Shown piece by piece: positions 53,717-63,436 of a stretch of DNA of 64,000 nt. The position numbers and the translations under genes were made by a program. Source of the stretch: an uncultured Riemerella sp. (GTDB taxonomy: Bacteria; Bacteroidota; Bacteroidia; Flavobacteriales; Weeksellaceae); the NCBI GenBank assembly GCA_938037185.1, contig CALHQK010000095.1, positions 1 through 64,000 of the forward strand, read 5' to 3'. Position 1 is the first letter of the stretch; each line of letters starts with the position of its first letter. The notes beneath the pieces were generated by a model that saw only the letters and a program-made list of their open reading frames with translations, was not told where the DNA came from and made no database searches.

Positions 53717-56398
53717 TTAGTTTTCTTTAAACGGAATTTCAGGATTTAATATTTCTAAAATAATGTTTTTAATGGAATTCATACAGATACTAACATTCTC
53801 ATTATCAATATTTTCATTGTCATAAATCTTCAAAGTCTGAACGCCCTTCCCTATTTCCGCAAAACTCCAAATGCCGCACTGCAGCTGATTGACCGCAAAA
53901 CCTTTGTTATGCAAGGCCATATACGCATAAATACTCAGCTGTAAAGCCTGTTTGCTGTCCGCATTGCTTATGAAATCTTCCAATTTTTCCTCCTTTGGTT
54001 TCACGGAAAGATTTTTAGCTTTTGCAGTTTTAAAATCTATCACTCGCAACACCCCATTTAGGCGATCTATACGGTCTATATAACCAACAAAATTAATTTT
54101 TTCTCCATTTTCATCCAGTGAAAACTCTGCATTGATTTTCTCTTCTAAACTTATGATTTCTAAAGAGTTACCAGCTTTAATTAAACCTAAATCATAATCC
54201 AAAATATGCTCTACCACCTTGGCTGCCATTGATTTATGAATGTAGTTCATTCCTCGTTCATAGAGCTCTGGCTGGTGTTTAAGTTTAATAATTGCAGCAT
54301 TAATAGCCTCATCTATTTTTGGTTTTAAATCTTCTATATCACTTGCTTTCAGGATTTTACCTTTTTTACCTTTATACAAATCATCCAAAGCATAATGCAC
54401 CAAATTCCCATAGTTTCGCTGCGAAAGCTCCTCTTCTATCTCCTCTGTTTCCCTTGCTTTTAAGATGTTATTTAAGTAAAAATCAATCGGATTATAGAGA
54501 TAAGAAATCAAATGCGATGCTGAAATTCTGCCTTTCCATTCATTTAGTTTTTCTAAAACTTTTTCTGTTTTTTCTATGATTATCGGCTCCTGCAGAATCG
54601 GTTCAGAGGTGTTTTCTATCACGATATGCTCTATTTTATGAGGACTTTCCATTTCCATTTGGGTGATAAATCTACTTTTCTCACCCGTATTCACTCCAGA
54701 ACCTAAGGCATTGTATAACAGATAGATATTTTTAGAATTTTGCAGCAAACGGTAGAAATGGTAGGCATAAATACTATCATTTTCCAAAAAAGTATTCAGC
54801 CCAAAATTCCTTCTCACATCGAACGGAAGATAGGTATTTTGCGTATTCCCCAGCGGCAGTTTTCCTTCATTTACAGAAAGCAGAATAATATTTTCAAAAT
54901 CCAAAAGACGAGTTTCTAAAAGCCCCATAAACTGCAGTCCCTCAAGTGGTTCACCCTGAAAATCCAAGTTTTCTGAATTGACAAGCTGATTCATCAAAAC
55001 CTCCAGCGCATCTATAGAAATCTCAAAATCATAGTCTTTCATATGATTTTTTAGAATCTTAAATGTCGTTTCAAAAAGAGAAACATTTTCATATAAAATA
55101 TCATCTATTTCTCTGAATTTCAACTGATAACAAAAATTAGACAAATCCTCCAGCAGTTCAGCAGCTGTTCTCTTCTCAAAAAGCTGAAAATAAGAAAGCT
55201 CGCCCAAATGCTCCTGCATCATTTTTTTCGAAATATAAACGATGTTTTCGTCTTCTATTTTAGCCGTAAATTGGTCTATGATTTTTCGGTCTTCTTCATT
55301 ATCTGGGAACTCCTCCAAAACCGAAAAAACATCCAAATAATAGTAGAATTTATCATTTTTTTCAAGCTGTTTTTGTAGGTAAAAAAGCTTCTTAACCGCT
55401 CCACTGAAACCAAGATTCTTGATAGGAAATCCCATCGTGATATTCAGATTATCCACAAAACTCACCGCATCCAGACTCGGCAGAAGCAGGTTTTCATCTA
55501 ATAAAACAACCGCCGTTTTAGAATAATTTTCTTTTGGAATTTCTTGTAAAATTTCAGGCAGAATTTTGGTTTGGGCTACATTCCCCGCAACCTCATAGAC
55601 CTTGATATTTTTCTCTTCACAAAAACTATTTTCTACCCACTGGAATTTTCGGTTTTCATTAAATTCCTTCCAGTGCATATGTTTTCTCAGAAACTTTCCA
55701 GCCTCCTGTTTTAGGTCTTTTATGTAATATTCATCTGCTTGGAAAAAGCATTCTGCTTTCCCTTTTTGGAGCAGTTCCCGAATCAGTTTTTCCTCCAAAG
55801 GCGTAAGCGCATTAAAGCCACAAAAAACAAACTTTGCTTCCGTTTCCTCCGCGAAATCGCTTATTTTCTCTCTCACCATTTCGTGAATCATCCCATCAGT
55901 CGCCCAGCCTTTTGCTTGGAGATTTTCCTTTAATTTAGGTAAAAAAACATTCATCTTTTTCCAAAAATTAAGGTTTCGTTTCCTCGCATTATCTCCATCA
56001 CCCAGCGTTTCGCCCCAGTTTTTAATTCGCTCATCATCAAGCATATATTCCAAAACAGCCTTGTCCTCTTCGCTGAATTTAAGCATATCATCCCAGTCTT
56101 TCAGCAAAGTAGGAAACCATTTTAGGAAGTTTTCCAAAGTTTCTTCGGGATAAATTTTCTTATAAACATCATACCCAAAAAGCCACAGAGATATTCCCTG
56201 AATGTGCTGTTTTCCAGATATTTTCTTAATCAATTCATCCACCGTAAAAAACTCAGGCAAAAAACCTTCGTATTTCTGCTCTTTTAGGATTTGTTTCAAA
56301 AAAACTACGGGTCTTTTCCCTGGTAAAACGACTACAGTCTGGGATAAATCCGAAGTTTCTGATAATAATTCCGAAATAATTTTTGAGAGAAATTTCAT
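53717..56398 (-). CDS. AddB-like PD-(D/E)XK nuclease family protein
   Basis: An 893-residue protein of the AddB/inactivated-helicase class with a C-terminal PD-(D/E)XK nuclease (about 630-893). The core motif is VGYIDRID followed by VIDFKTAK. HALDDL in the approach is typical. The N-terminal 600 residues resemble a helicase fold with a poor Walker A (VVLPGKRPVVFL). It should act with an AddA helicase in double-strand-break repair; no addA is in the window. Its stop is 1 base from the start of the HD gene, so it lies upstream of it in one transcript. Confidence 0.85.
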   Translation of the reverse strand: MKFLSKIISELLSETSDLSQTVVVLPGKRPVVFLKQILKEQKYEGFLPEFFTVDELIKKISGKQHIQGISLWLFGYDVYKKIYPEETLENFLKWFPTLLKDWDDMLKFSEEDKAVLEYMLDDERIKNWGETLGDGDNARKRNLNFWKKMNVFLPKLKENLQAKGWATDGMIHEMVREKISDFAEETEAKFVFCGFNALTPLEEKLIRELLQKGKAECFFQADEYYIKDLKQEAGKFLRKHMHWKEFNENRKFQWVENSFCEEKNIKVYEVAGNVAQTKILPEILQEIPKENYSKTAVVLLDENLLLPSLDAVSFVDNLNITMGFPIKNLGFSGAVKKLFYLQKQLEKNDKFYYYLDVFSVLEEFPDNEEDRKIIDQFTAKIEDENIVYISKKMMQEHLGELSYFQLFEKRTAAELLEDLSNFCYQLKFREIDDILYENVSLFETTFKILKNHMKDYDFEISIDALEVLMNQLVNSENLDFQGEPLEGLQFMGLLETRLLDFENIILLSVNEGKLPLGNTQNTYLPFDVRRNFGLNTFLENDSIYAYHFYRLLQNSKNIYLLYNALGSGVNTGEKSRFITQMEMESPHKIEHIVIENTSEPILQEPIIIEKTEKVLEKLNEWKGRISASHLISYLYNPIDFYLNNILKARETEEIEEELSQRNYGNLVHYALDDLYKGKKGKILKASDIEDLKPKIDEAINAAIIKLKHQPELYERGMNYIHKSMAAKVVEHILDYDLGLIKAGNSLEIISLEEKINAEFSLDENGEKINFVGYIDRIDRLNGVLRVIDFKTAKAKNLSVKPKEEKLEDFISNADSKQALQLSIYAYMALHNKGFAVNQLQCGIWSFAEIGKGVQTLKIYDNENIDNENVSICMNSIKNIILEILNPEIPFKEN

Positions 56399-56416
56399 CT
56401 ATTTTTTTATTTCCTA

Positions 56417-56446
56417 CAAAGATAAAACTAAAAAATGACACTCAAA
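56417..56446 (-). promoter_or_regulatory. Promoter of the AddB-like gene
   Basis: On the minus strand TTTG, 18 bases, then TATCTTTG. It is close to the consensus, and the -7 element ends 18 bases before the ATG. Confidence 0.65.
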
Positions 56447-56479
56447 TTTAATTGAAATGTCATTTTACCATATTTTTCA

Positions 56480-56487
56480 TACTTTTG
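56480..56487 (+). promoter_or_regulatory. -7 element for the small membrane gene
   Basis: TACTTTTG, matching TAnnTTTG, 20 bases before the ATG at 56508. The nearest TTG (56452-56454) is 25 bases upstream, longer than consensus. Confidence 0.5.
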
Positions 56488-56507
56488 TATATTTATATCA
56501 TTTTTCA

Positions 56508-56813
56508 ATGAAATTAAAAAAAGAATTAAAACCAGTATTGCGTGATACTCTGATTTATATTGTCGCATTGGTGGGTATTTTTTTTATTATACTTTTTTTT
56601 CTATTACTAAGTAACAATAATGAGGAATTAGATTTATTACCACTTATTGTTCTATTCATTTTCCTCCCTTTATATGCTCTTGTATTTAGCTTCTTCTTTT
56701 TAGTCTACATCTACATTAAATGTTTTTGGACAAAGAATAAATGGTATTTACTTTTAATTATGCTAATTCTTACATTTATGTTTTTCTGTATTTGGCGACT
56801 TAAAAACTTATAA
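56508..56813 (+). CDS. Small membrane protein, unknown
   Basis: A 101-residue protein from ATG 56508 (MKLKKELKPVLRDT); the longer frame from 56457 would start within the promoter. It has about three hydrophobic segments (15-40, 45-75 and 80-100). It is not recognised. It sits between two convergent or divergent genes, and its stop lies 9 bases before that of rsmG. Confidence 0.65.
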   Translation: MKLKKELKPVLRDTLIYIVALVGIFFIILFFLLLSNNNEELDLLPLIVLFIFLPLYALVFSFFFLVYIYIKCFWTKNKWYLLLIMLILTFMFFCIWRLKNL

Positions 56814-56821
56814 TTAAATCA

Positions 56822-57457
56822 CTATGAATTAAAATTTCCTTTTGATAAATACACCACTTTTTTGGTATCGAAAATTTCTTCTTCAAAATAATTTTTCAGC
56901 TGAAAAATCTCACAGCGAAGCCCTGCCAGTTCCTCCGCCAAATCTCCTCCTTTGAGATAAAGCACGCCGTTATGCTTTTCATTGAATTGCTCTTTTTCAA
57001 ATTTCCCTTTCAGCCATCGCAAAAACTCAGGCATCTGGGTAACAGCCCTGCTCACCACAAAATGAAACTTTTCTTTCAGTTTTTCAGCTCTTCCATGCAC
57101 TGCGGTCACATTTTTCAGCCCAAGTCCCTCCGAAACAGCTTCCACCACTTTTATTTTCTTGCCGATGGAATCTATCAGCGTAAAACTCACCTCTGGAAAA
57201 AGAATAGCCAGCGGAATCCCAGGAAATCCGCCTCCAGTGCCGATATCCAGCACCTTGGTGCCATCAGCAAAAGGCATTACTTTGGCAATTCCGAGCGAAT
57301 GCAGTATGTGCTTTTCATAAAGCCCATCCATGTCTTTTCGGGAAATGACATTTATTTTCTCGTTCCATTCGGTGTATAGCTGTTCCAGTTTTTCAAACTG
57401 CTGTTTTTGTTCATCAGTGATTTCTGGAAAATATTTTAAAATAAGTGATACAGACAT
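56822..57457 (-). CDS. rsmG: 16S rRNA (guanine-527-N7) methyltransferase
   Basis: A 211-residue cytosolic enzyme that methylates G527 of 16S rRNA; its loss gives low-level streptomycin resistance. The SAM site is VLDIGTGGGFPGIPLAI (about 68-84), followed by IDSIGKKI and VHGRAEKL. Length agrees with RsmG. It is separated from the aminotransferase by a hairpin. Confidence 0.95.
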   Translation of the reverse strand: MSVSLILKYFPEITDEQKQQFEKLEQLYTEWNEKINVISRKDMDGLYEKHILHSLGIAKVMPFADGTKVLDIGTGGGFPGIPLAILFPEVSFTLIDSIGKKIKVVEAVSEGLGLKNVTAVHGRAEKLKEKFHFVVSRAVTQMPEFLRWLKGKFEKEQFNEKHNGVLYLKGGDLAEELAGLRCEIFQLKNYFEEEIFDTKKVVYLSKGNFNS

Positions 57458-57491
57458 TTTTTAGAATTGATTTTTACAAAAATACATAAAA

Positions 57492-57522
57492 AACTTCGAC
57501 AAAGCGATGCCTTGCCGAAGTT
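57492..57522 (-). terminator. Terminator of the aminotransferase gene
   Basis: AACTTCG (57492-57498) pairs with CGAAGTT (57516-57522), with inner CAAG/CTTG-type pairs. On the minus strand it continues TTTTTTATG. It lies 20 bases past the aminotransferase stop. Confidence 0.75.
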
Positions 57523-57541
57523 AATTTTATTTAGATAAAAT

Positions 57542-58729
57542 TTATTTATTCAATAATTCTTTTATTCTTCTCATTGCCTCTACCAGCTGCTCTTCTGATG
57601 CTGCGTAAGAGAAACGGATACAGTTTTTGTCTCCGAAAGACACACCGCCCACTGTTGCTACATGTGCTTTTTCTAAAAGATACATCGCAAAATCATCAGA
57701 ATCATTGATTTTCACGCCATCCAAAGTCTGACCTATGTAATGAGAAATATCTGGGAACATATAAAAAGCTCCTTTTGGTTTGTTAATTTTGAAACCTTTT
57801 ATTTCTTTTAAAAGACTGAAAACCAGTTCCCTTCTCTTTTCAAAGCTATCAATCATGTATTTGTATTCAGAAGGATTGGTTTCTAATGCTGTAATAGAAG
57901 CTCTCTGCGCAATGGTATTCGCTCCAGAAGTCATCTGTCCCTGCACCTTGTCACAAGCGGCAGCAAGCCAAGTAGGACACGCAGAATAACCTATTCTCCA
58001 TCCTGTCATCGCGAAAGCCTTTGACATTCCGTTGATTACAGCAGTCTGCTCATACACTTGCGGAAACTCGGCGATGGATGTATGTTTTCCACCATAATTG
58101 ATAAATTCATAAATTTCATCAGAAATAATGGTAATTTGTGGATATTTTGCGATAACATTTGCAATAGCCTCCAATTCTTCTCTTTCGTAGAAACTTCCAG
58201 AAGGGTTACATGGAGAACTGAATAGCAAAGCCTTAGTTTTAGGAGTAATTGCTGCTTCCAGCTGAGCCGCTGTCATCTTGAAATCTGTATCTATCGTTGT
58301 ATTGACAAAAACAGAAACACCACCCATCATTTTTACCATTTCATCATAACTCACCCAGTAAGGCGTTGGTAGGATAACTTCGTCACCATCATTTACAACA
58401 GAAGCCAATACATTGAAAATAGATTGTTTCGCTCCGTTAGAAACGCAGATTTGGTTTGGTTTGTAGTCAAGATTATTATCTCTTTTTAGTTTTTTACAAA
58501 CCGCCTCACGAAGTTCTAAAAACCCTGTAACAGGCGAATAGTGGCTGTAATTTTGGTGAATAGCATCTATCGCTGCTCGTTTGATATTATCTGGAACATC
58601 AAAATCAGGCTCTCCCAATGTAAGGCTTATCACATCTATTCCTTGACTTTTCATTTCTCTGGCTTTATTAGTCATCACGAAAGTCTTGGAATAGCTCAAT
58701 CTATTGAGTCTATCAGAAAGTTTTTCCAT
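57542..58729 (-). CDS. Class I aminotransferase, aspartate aminotransferase type
   Basis: A 395-residue PLP enzyme, fold type I, of the aspC/AspAT Ib branch. The PLP lysine is in NGMSKAFAMTGWRIGY (Lys near 236), with ISLTLGEPDFD at the N-terminus, NPSG after the loop and FRY-like RFSYAAS at the end. It moves an amino group between aspartate (or a similar acid) and 2-oxoglutarate. The exact substrate is not shown. Confidence 0.93.
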   Translation of the reverse strand: MEKLSDRLNRLSYSKTFVMTNKAREMKSQGIDVISLTLGEPDFDVPDNIKRAAIDAIHQNYSHYSPVTGFLELREAVCKKLKRDNNLDYKPNQICVSNGAKQSIFNVLASVVNDGDEVILPTPYWVSYDEMVKMMGGVSVFVNTTIDTDFKMTAAQLEAAITPKTKALLFSSPCNPSGSFYEREELEAIANVIAKYPQITIISDEIYEFINYGGKHTSIAEFPQVYEQTAVINGMSKAFAMTGWRIGYSACPTWLAAACDKVQGQMTSGANTIAQRASITALETNPSEYKYMIDSFEKRRELVFSLLKEIKGFKINKPKGAFYMFPDISHYIGQTLDGVKINDSDDFAMYLLEKAHVATVGGVSFGDKNCIRFSYAASEEQLVEAMRRIKELLNK

Positions 58730-58778
58730 TTTTATTCAATTTTTTACAAAGTTAATCAAATTAAAATTATTTCTACTT

Positions 58779-59144
58779 TTATTTTGTATCGTTTTTATTT
58801 TCAAAGAATATTTTTAGATTTTCTAAATTTTTCTTCTCGCTTCCCACGAAAATTTCTTTTTCGGTAAGAAAAACAGGGCGTTTCAGAAAACTATAATGGT
58901 CTAAAATCAAGTTCTTAAAATCCTCTTCTTTCAGCGTTTTCACATCTATTTCTCTTGCCTTTATCTGTGTAGATTTTTTACTAAAAAGCGCCTCATAACT
59001 TCCTGTGATTTTGTACATTTCCTGAAGTTCTTTGCTGGTTACATTCTCGGATTTCAGTTCTCTGATTTCCCAGTCTGTAAGGTCAAATTCAGACATTATT
59101 CTCTTACAGGTGCTGCATGTTTTTAGATAAAATACTTTTTTCAT
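58779..59144 (-). CDS. ArsC/Spx-family thioredoxin-fold protein
   Basis: A 121-residue protein with the ArsC/Spx/YffB fold. It begins MKKVFYLKTCSTCKRIM, in which the first Cys (CSTC) would be the arsenate-reductase nucleophile, and has the late RPVFLTEKEIFVG that binds the anion in ArsC-like proteins. It might be an arsenate reductase or a Spx-like regulator. No ars gene is nearby, so a role in arsenate resistance is uncertain. Confidence 0.85.
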   Translation of the reverse strand: MKKVFYLKTCSTCKRIMSEFDLTDWEIRELKSENVTSKELQEMYKITGSYEALFSKKSTQIKAREIDVKTLKEEDFKNLILDHYSFLKRPVFLTEKEIFVGSEKKNLENLKIFFENKNDTK

Positions 59145-59174
59145 TATAAATCAATTCCCACAAAGATAAATAAA

Positions 59175-59200
59175 AAAGCCCAAACAAATGCTTGGACTTT
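59175..59200 (-). terminator. Terminator of the VCBS/EF-hand membrane gene
   Basis: AAAGCCCAA (59175-59183) pairs with TTGGACTTT (59192-59200) with one mismatch. On the minus strand a T run follows. Confidence 0.7.
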
Positions 59201-59205
59201 TAATT

Positions 59206-60147
59206 TTATTCAGAATCATCAGAAGCTTCGTTTGCTGGCTCCTGTACATAATATTCAAACGACTGATTTTTAGAATTATATATCACAACATAAGAAGAAT
59301 TCTGATTTTCTATAATTACCCCATCCTGAGGCGCTTTTACAAGGTCGGAAGTATCCATATAGATAGATGCCCCTTTCTTGAAACTTCTCACTTTGTATCT
59401 CGTTGGGTAATTTTGTGCAAATGCAATATAAGGCTTTTTGGTTGCTTCATTAGAACATATCACCAAAAGTCTAGAATATTGTCTTTCGTTGTCATCCAAA
59501 ATTACAGCAATATCCTTTATCCCATCTGCGTCAAAGTCTCCTGATGCCAAAGTAGATTTTGCCCTGCTTTCATTTTGGGCAATTTTATAATTTCCTCCAT
59601 TTACATATTTATTATTTTCTTCTATCAGTATTTTTTTCATAACAGAAGGCAGTGCAGAATAAGGCGCTAATGAAAAGTTATTCTTAAAATCTTCAAAACT
59701 ATAAGTCGGAATAATCATATTCTCATTGAGAGAAATAGGATTATTTTTCGCACTTGGGTATTGCGTAGGGTCATTGAGATAAGCGGTTTTAAACTCCTGA
59801 CCTTCATTTTCATAATGTATAAAAACTCTGTCGCCAAACTTTAATTTCTGTCCATTAGGAAGCGATACCGCATTGGCAATCAATGAGTAAGATTGATACG
59901 GCGATTCTTCATCATAGCCTTCTGTATTCTTCAAAGAATCAGCATTAATAGTTGTAGAATCTTTCTTCACAACAAGAGAATCATTTTTGACAATAGCATT
60001 TTTTGCTTCATTTTTATTAGAAAATGCAAAATAACCTCCTATCAAAAGAACAAGAGCCAACGCCACTCCTCCCACTATATACAGGGATTTTTTAGAAATT
60101 GTAATATTTTCTTTTTTTTCCTGATTGAAATCATTATTATTTTCCAT
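59206..60147 (-). CDS. Membrane-anchored protein with calcium-loop motif
   Basis: A 313-residue protein with a cytosolic N-terminus, one transmembrane helix (about 22-43) and a large external domain. The motif SGDFDADGIKDIAVIL (about 200-215) looks like a calcium loop of the VCBS/EF-hand type. Function unknown. It follows crcB by 67 bases and may be the last gene of the trxB operon or independent. Confidence 0.75.
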   Translation of the reverse strand: MENNNDFNQEKKENITISKKSLYIVGGVALALVLLIGGYFAFSNKNEAKNAIVKNDSLVVKKDSTTINADSLKNTEGYDEESPYQSYSLIANAVSLPNGQKLKFGDRVFIHYENEGQEFKTAYLNDPTQYPSAKNNPISLNENMIIPTYSFEDFKNNFSLAPYSALPSVMKKILIEENNKYVNGGNYKIAQNESRAKSTLASGDFDADGIKDIAVILDDNERQYSRLLVICSNEATKKPYIAFAQNYPTRYKVRSFKKGASIYMDTSDLVKAPQDGVIIENQNSSYVVIYNSKNQSFEYYVQEPANEASDDSE

Positions 60148-60214
60148 AGATAAAAAGTATTTATTACAAATATATAAATTATCTGACTAAAAACAAAGGC
60201 TTTGCGATATTACT

Positions 60215-60574
60215 TTATTTCAAAAGCTGACTTCCTAAATACACCGCAGAAAGCCCCAATGCAATGCTCAATGTCAAGTACAAAACCAAAATTCCATACT
60301 GTCCGTTTTGCCAAAGAGTGATGTTTTCCATAGAAAATGTGGAAAATGTAGTAAATCCGCCACAAAATCCTGTAACCATAAGGTATTTCAGATATTCATT
60401 TTCTTTGCATAAAGAAGAAAATATTCCAATGAAAAAACATCCCAAAACATTGGCCAAGAGTGTTCCAAGAGGAAAAGAGCCTGCCATCGGTAGTTTATGA
60501 GCATAATTAGAAATCATAAACCTAAAAATACTCCCCACTCCTCCCCCTATGAAAACATATATCAGGGCTTTCAT
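60215..60574 (-). CDS. crcB: Fluoride ion channel CrcB/FluC
   Basis: A 119-residue membrane protein with four helices. The family motifs are GGGVGSIFRFMIS (about 9-21) and GFCGGFTTFSTFSMEN (about 70-85), where the Phe box and sodium site reside. It works as an antiparallel homodimer and exports fluoride. A single gene suffices. It starts 9 bases after the trxB stop and is in the same operon. No fluoride riboswitch was seen. Confidence 0.94.
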   Translation of the reverse strand: MKALIYVFIGGGVGSIFRFMISNYAHKLPMAGSFPLGTLLANVLGCFFIGIFSSLCKENEYLKYLMVTGFCGGFTTFSTFSMENITLWQNGQYGILVLYLTLSIALGLSAVYLGSQLLK

Positions 60575-60583
60575 AGTAGTTTT

Positions 60584-61525
60584 TTATTTTAATTCGCCTA
60601 AATATCTCTCTGCATCTATCGCTGCCATACATCCGCTTCCTGCTGCTGTAACTGCCTGACGATAAATGTGATCCTGCACATCTCCTGCCGCGAAAATCCC
60701 AGGAAGATTGGTTCTAGAAGATTTTCCTTCGGTGATGATATAGCCATTTTCATCCATATCTATTTGCCCTTTAAATATCTCAGTATTAGGCTGATGTCCT
60801 ATGGCTATGAATATCCCGCTGACAGGGATTTCAGAAGTTTCTTGGGTCTGGTTGTTGATAACCACAGCTTTTTCCACCAAGTTATTTTCCCCTTTGATAC
60901 CTATCAATTCGTGATTAAATTTCACTTCTATATTTGGCGTTTTTTCCACTCTGTGAGCCATTGCTTTGGAAGCCCGGAAATAGTTTTTTCTCACAAGCAT
61001 GGTCACTTTGCTGCAAATATTAGCAAGATAAGTCGCCTCTTCAGCTGCCGTGTCCCCTGCTCCAACTACGATAACTTCTTGGTTTCTGTAAAAAAATCCG
61101 TCACATGTAGCACATGCAGACACGCCGCCGCCAGAGTATTTCTTCTCATCATCCAGCCCAAGGTATTTGGCTGTCGCTCCAGTGGAAATAATCACAGTTT
61201 TAGCCAAAATTTCTTTCTCTCCTGCCCAAAACTTATGAATTCCGCCTTTTTCTTTAGAAAATTCCACTTTCGTAATCATTTCATAATGAACTTTGGTGTC
61301 AAATCTTTCAGCTTGTTTTTGTAAATCTTCCATCATTTTTAGCCCTGTAACTCCCTCTGGATACCCTGGGAAATTGTCCACTTCCGTAGTCGTAGTAAGC
61401 TGGCCGCCATGCTGCAGACCTGTATAAAGTTCAGGTTTTAAATCCGCTCTCGCTGCATAGATAGCTGCCGTAAAACCAGAAGGTCCAGAACCTATAATCA
61501 CACAATCTAAAATATTATTCTCCAT
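60584..61525 (-). CDS. trxB: Thioredoxin-disulfide reductase
   Basis: A 313-residue cytosolic flavoenzyme that reduces thioredoxin with NADPH. Sites: FAD-binding GSGPSGFTAAIYA (about 12-24), the redox centre CATCDGFF (about 138-145), NADPH-binding VGAGDTAAEEA (about 154-164), and GIFAAGDVQD near the C-terminus. Standard length. It lies 11 bases after the polyprenyl synthase gene, in one operon with it. Confidence 0.96.
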   Translation of the reverse strand: MENNILDCVIIGSGPSGFTAAIYAARADLKPELYTGLQHGGQLTTTTEVDNFPGYPEGVTGLKMMEDLQKQAERFDTKVHYEMITKVEFSKEKGGIHKFWAGEKEILAKTVIISTGATAKYLGLDDEKKYSGGGVSACATCDGFFYRNQEVIVVGAGDTAAEEATYLANICSKVTMLVRKNYFRASKAMAHRVEKTPNIEVKFNHELIGIKGENNLVEKAVVINNQTQETSEIPVSGIFIAIGHQPNTEIFKGQIDMDENGYIITEGKSSRTNLPGIFAAGDVQDHIYRQAVTAAGSGCMAAIDAERYLGELK

Positions 61526-61536
61526 TTTTATATTTT

Positions 61537-62514
61537 TTAAAATTCTCTTTTTATTACATAATCCAGCATCAGCTGTAAGGATTTTTTCGCTTCATTATCA
61601 GGAAATTCTGATAAAATATCCAAAGCCTTCTGCTGGTAATTTTCCATTATTTTCTCGGCGTAGTCCAGCCCGCCCGTTTTTTTCACAAAATCAATCAGTT
61701 CTTTTACTCGTTTTGGGTTTTTATTATGGTTTTTAATGATATTAAAATAATATTTTCTGTCCTTTTCATTTGCCGTTTTTAAAGAATAAATAAGCGGCAA
61801 AGTCATTTTTTGTTCCTTAATATCTATGCCCGCAGGCTTCCCTACGATGTTTTTGCTAAAATAATCAAACAAATCATCTTTTATCTGAAAAGCCATTCCT
61901 GCATAAATCCCAAAATCTTTCATCTTCATTATCAGCGAGTTTTCAGCATTATTAGAAACTGCTCCTATCTGGCAGCACGCCGAAATAAGCGAAGCTGTTT
62001 TTTGTCTAATAATCTGATAATAAATATCTTCCGTAATGTCCAGTTTTCTTGCTTTTTCCAGTTGTAAAAGCTCGCCTTCGGACATGTCTTTTATGGTTTG
62101 GGAAACGATTTCCAACAAATCAAAATCCTTATTTTCAGTAGAAAGAATTACCGATTTGGACAATAAATAATCCCCAATCAAAACCGCAGTCTTGTTCCCC
62201 CATAAGGCGTTGATAGAGAAGAAATTCCGCCTTCTAGTGCTCTCATCTACTACATCATCATGCACCAAAGCCGCCGTATGTATCAGCTCTATCAAAGAAG
62301 CTCCACGAAAGGTTTTTTCGCTCACCTCGCCTGTCATTTTCGCTGAAAGGAAAACAAGGATAGGCCGCATCTGTTTGCCCTTCGTAGCGATGATAAATTG
62401 TGTAATTTTATCTAATAAAGGCACGCTGCTCTGCATGGACTGATAAAACTTTTCCTCAAAAAGTTTCATTTCCCTGCTTATGGGAGCTTTGATTTCTTCT
62501 AAGATTTTAGCCAC
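61537..62514 (-). CDS. Trans-polyprenyl diphosphate synthase
   Basis: A 325-residue prenyltransferase that extends allylic diphosphates with IPP, probably to the octaprenyl or heptaprenyl chain of menaquinone. The two Asp-rich motifs are visible: LVHDDVVDESTRRR (about 82-95) and FQIKDDLFDYF (about 205-215). Length agrees with IspB/HepT-type chains; exact chain length is not readable. It lies 43 bases after the secreted protein gene and just upstream of trxB. Confidence 0.92.
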   Translation of the reverse strand: MAKILEEIKAPISREMKLFEEKFYQSMQSSVPLLDKITQFIIATKGKQMRPILVFLSAKMTGEVSEKTFRGASLIELIHTAALVHDDVVDESTRRRNFFSINALWGNKTAVLIGDYLLSKSVILSTENKDFDLLEIVSQTIKDMSEGELLQLEKARKLDITEDIYYQIIRQKTASLISACCQIGAVSNNAENSLIMKMKDFGIYAGMAFQIKDDLFDYFSKNIVGKPAGIDIKEQKMTLPLIYSLKTANEKDRKYYFNIIKNHNKNPKRVKELIDFVKKTGGLDYAEKIMENYQQKALDILSEFPDNEAKKSLQLMLDYVIKREF

Positions 62515-62557
62515 AATTTTATTTTAATCCACAAATATAAGATTATTTAATTTTAAA

Positions 62558-63415
62558 TTACAGCCGCTCAAAAGGCACAAAATACAAACTCTGTTTCGCC
62601 TGAAAACAGAATTTCTTAAATTCTTCGCCTGAGATATAAATGCCCTTTTCATCTACTGCAACTCCCTCTATCTGACCATATTTAAAGACCGAACCCAGCT
62701 TGTATTTTGTATATTTTCCACTGAAAAAATTCCCGTTTTCATCTTCCTCAAAAATCATCAAAAAGGCTTTTGCTATCTTATTATATCCCACCAGATACAG
62801 TTTTTTATTAAAATAAAAAGCATCCGTTACCAAGAAATTGGTTTTGAATTCTTCCGTTTTTTCGATGCTCTGTTCTTCCTCTGTATCAGGATTTATCGCG
62901 TATTTAGAAACTTTCAGCGAAGCCCATTCTTTGGAAAAAAGATAAATTTTCCCATCTTTGAAAATCATCGCTTCGGCATCAAAATCGTGTTTGTCTTTTT
63001 TAAAGCTAAAATGAGGCTGATTTTTATATTTAAAACTGATTTTCTGATGAGAATTATCCGATATTTTATAAATCGCTAAATCCGTTCTTTTGCCCCTATT
63101 ATTCCCGAAATCTCCTACATAAAGGCTTTGTCCGTCGCTAGTCATGGCTTCCCAGTCTCTGTTTGGGAAATCAACTTTGATGGTAGAAATTATCTGCCCA
63201 CTTTCAGGATTTATTTCATAAATTTCATTGAGATTTCCACCGTCATTAAAGCTGTACAACCTCCCATTCATCAGCGTTAATCCTGATGTTTCCCTCAAAG
63301 TATCATTTAAGACAGCGATTTTATAATTTTTCAAAGGCAGCCTTTTGGTTTTTTGAGCCAAAGAAAAAACCGATATGAGAATAAAAAACAAAAGATAAAA
63401 TCTACTAAAACGCAT
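62558..63415 (-). CDS. Secreted protein, SdiA-regulated/propeller-like
   Basis: A 285-residue protein with a signal peptide (MRFSRFYLLFFILISVFSLAQ) and repeats such as NDGGNLNEIYEINPESGQI and SLYVGDFGNNRGKRTDLAIY that look like blades of a beta-propeller. Function is unknown. It begins 21 bases after the AEC transporter stop and so probably belongs to the same operon that continues to trxB and crcB. Confidence 0.75.
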   Translation of the reverse strand: MRFSRFYLLFFILISVFSLAQKTKRLPLKNYKIAVLNDTLRETSGLTLMNGRLYSFNDGGNLNEIYEINPESGQIISTIKVDFPNRDWEAMTSDGQSLYVGDFGNNRGKRTDLAIYKISDNSHQKISFKYKNQPHFSFKKDKHDFDAEAMIFKDGKIYLFSKEWASLKVSKYAINPDTEEEQSIEKTEEFKTNFLVTDAFYFNKKLYLVGYNKIAKAFLMIFEEDENGNFFSGKYTKYKLGSVFKYGQIEGVAVDEKGIYISGEEFKKFCFQAKQSLYFVPFERL

Positions 63416-63436
63416 ATATCAAAATAAAATCTTTCA

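Noticed and set aside
60575..60583. Fluoride riboswitch before crcB
   Set aside because: Only 9 bases separate trxB and crcB, too few for the aptamer.
60668..61324. Plus-strand open frame of 218 codons across trxB
   Set aside because: It is the antisense of an unmistakable trxB with all its motifs, and its translation has no domain character.
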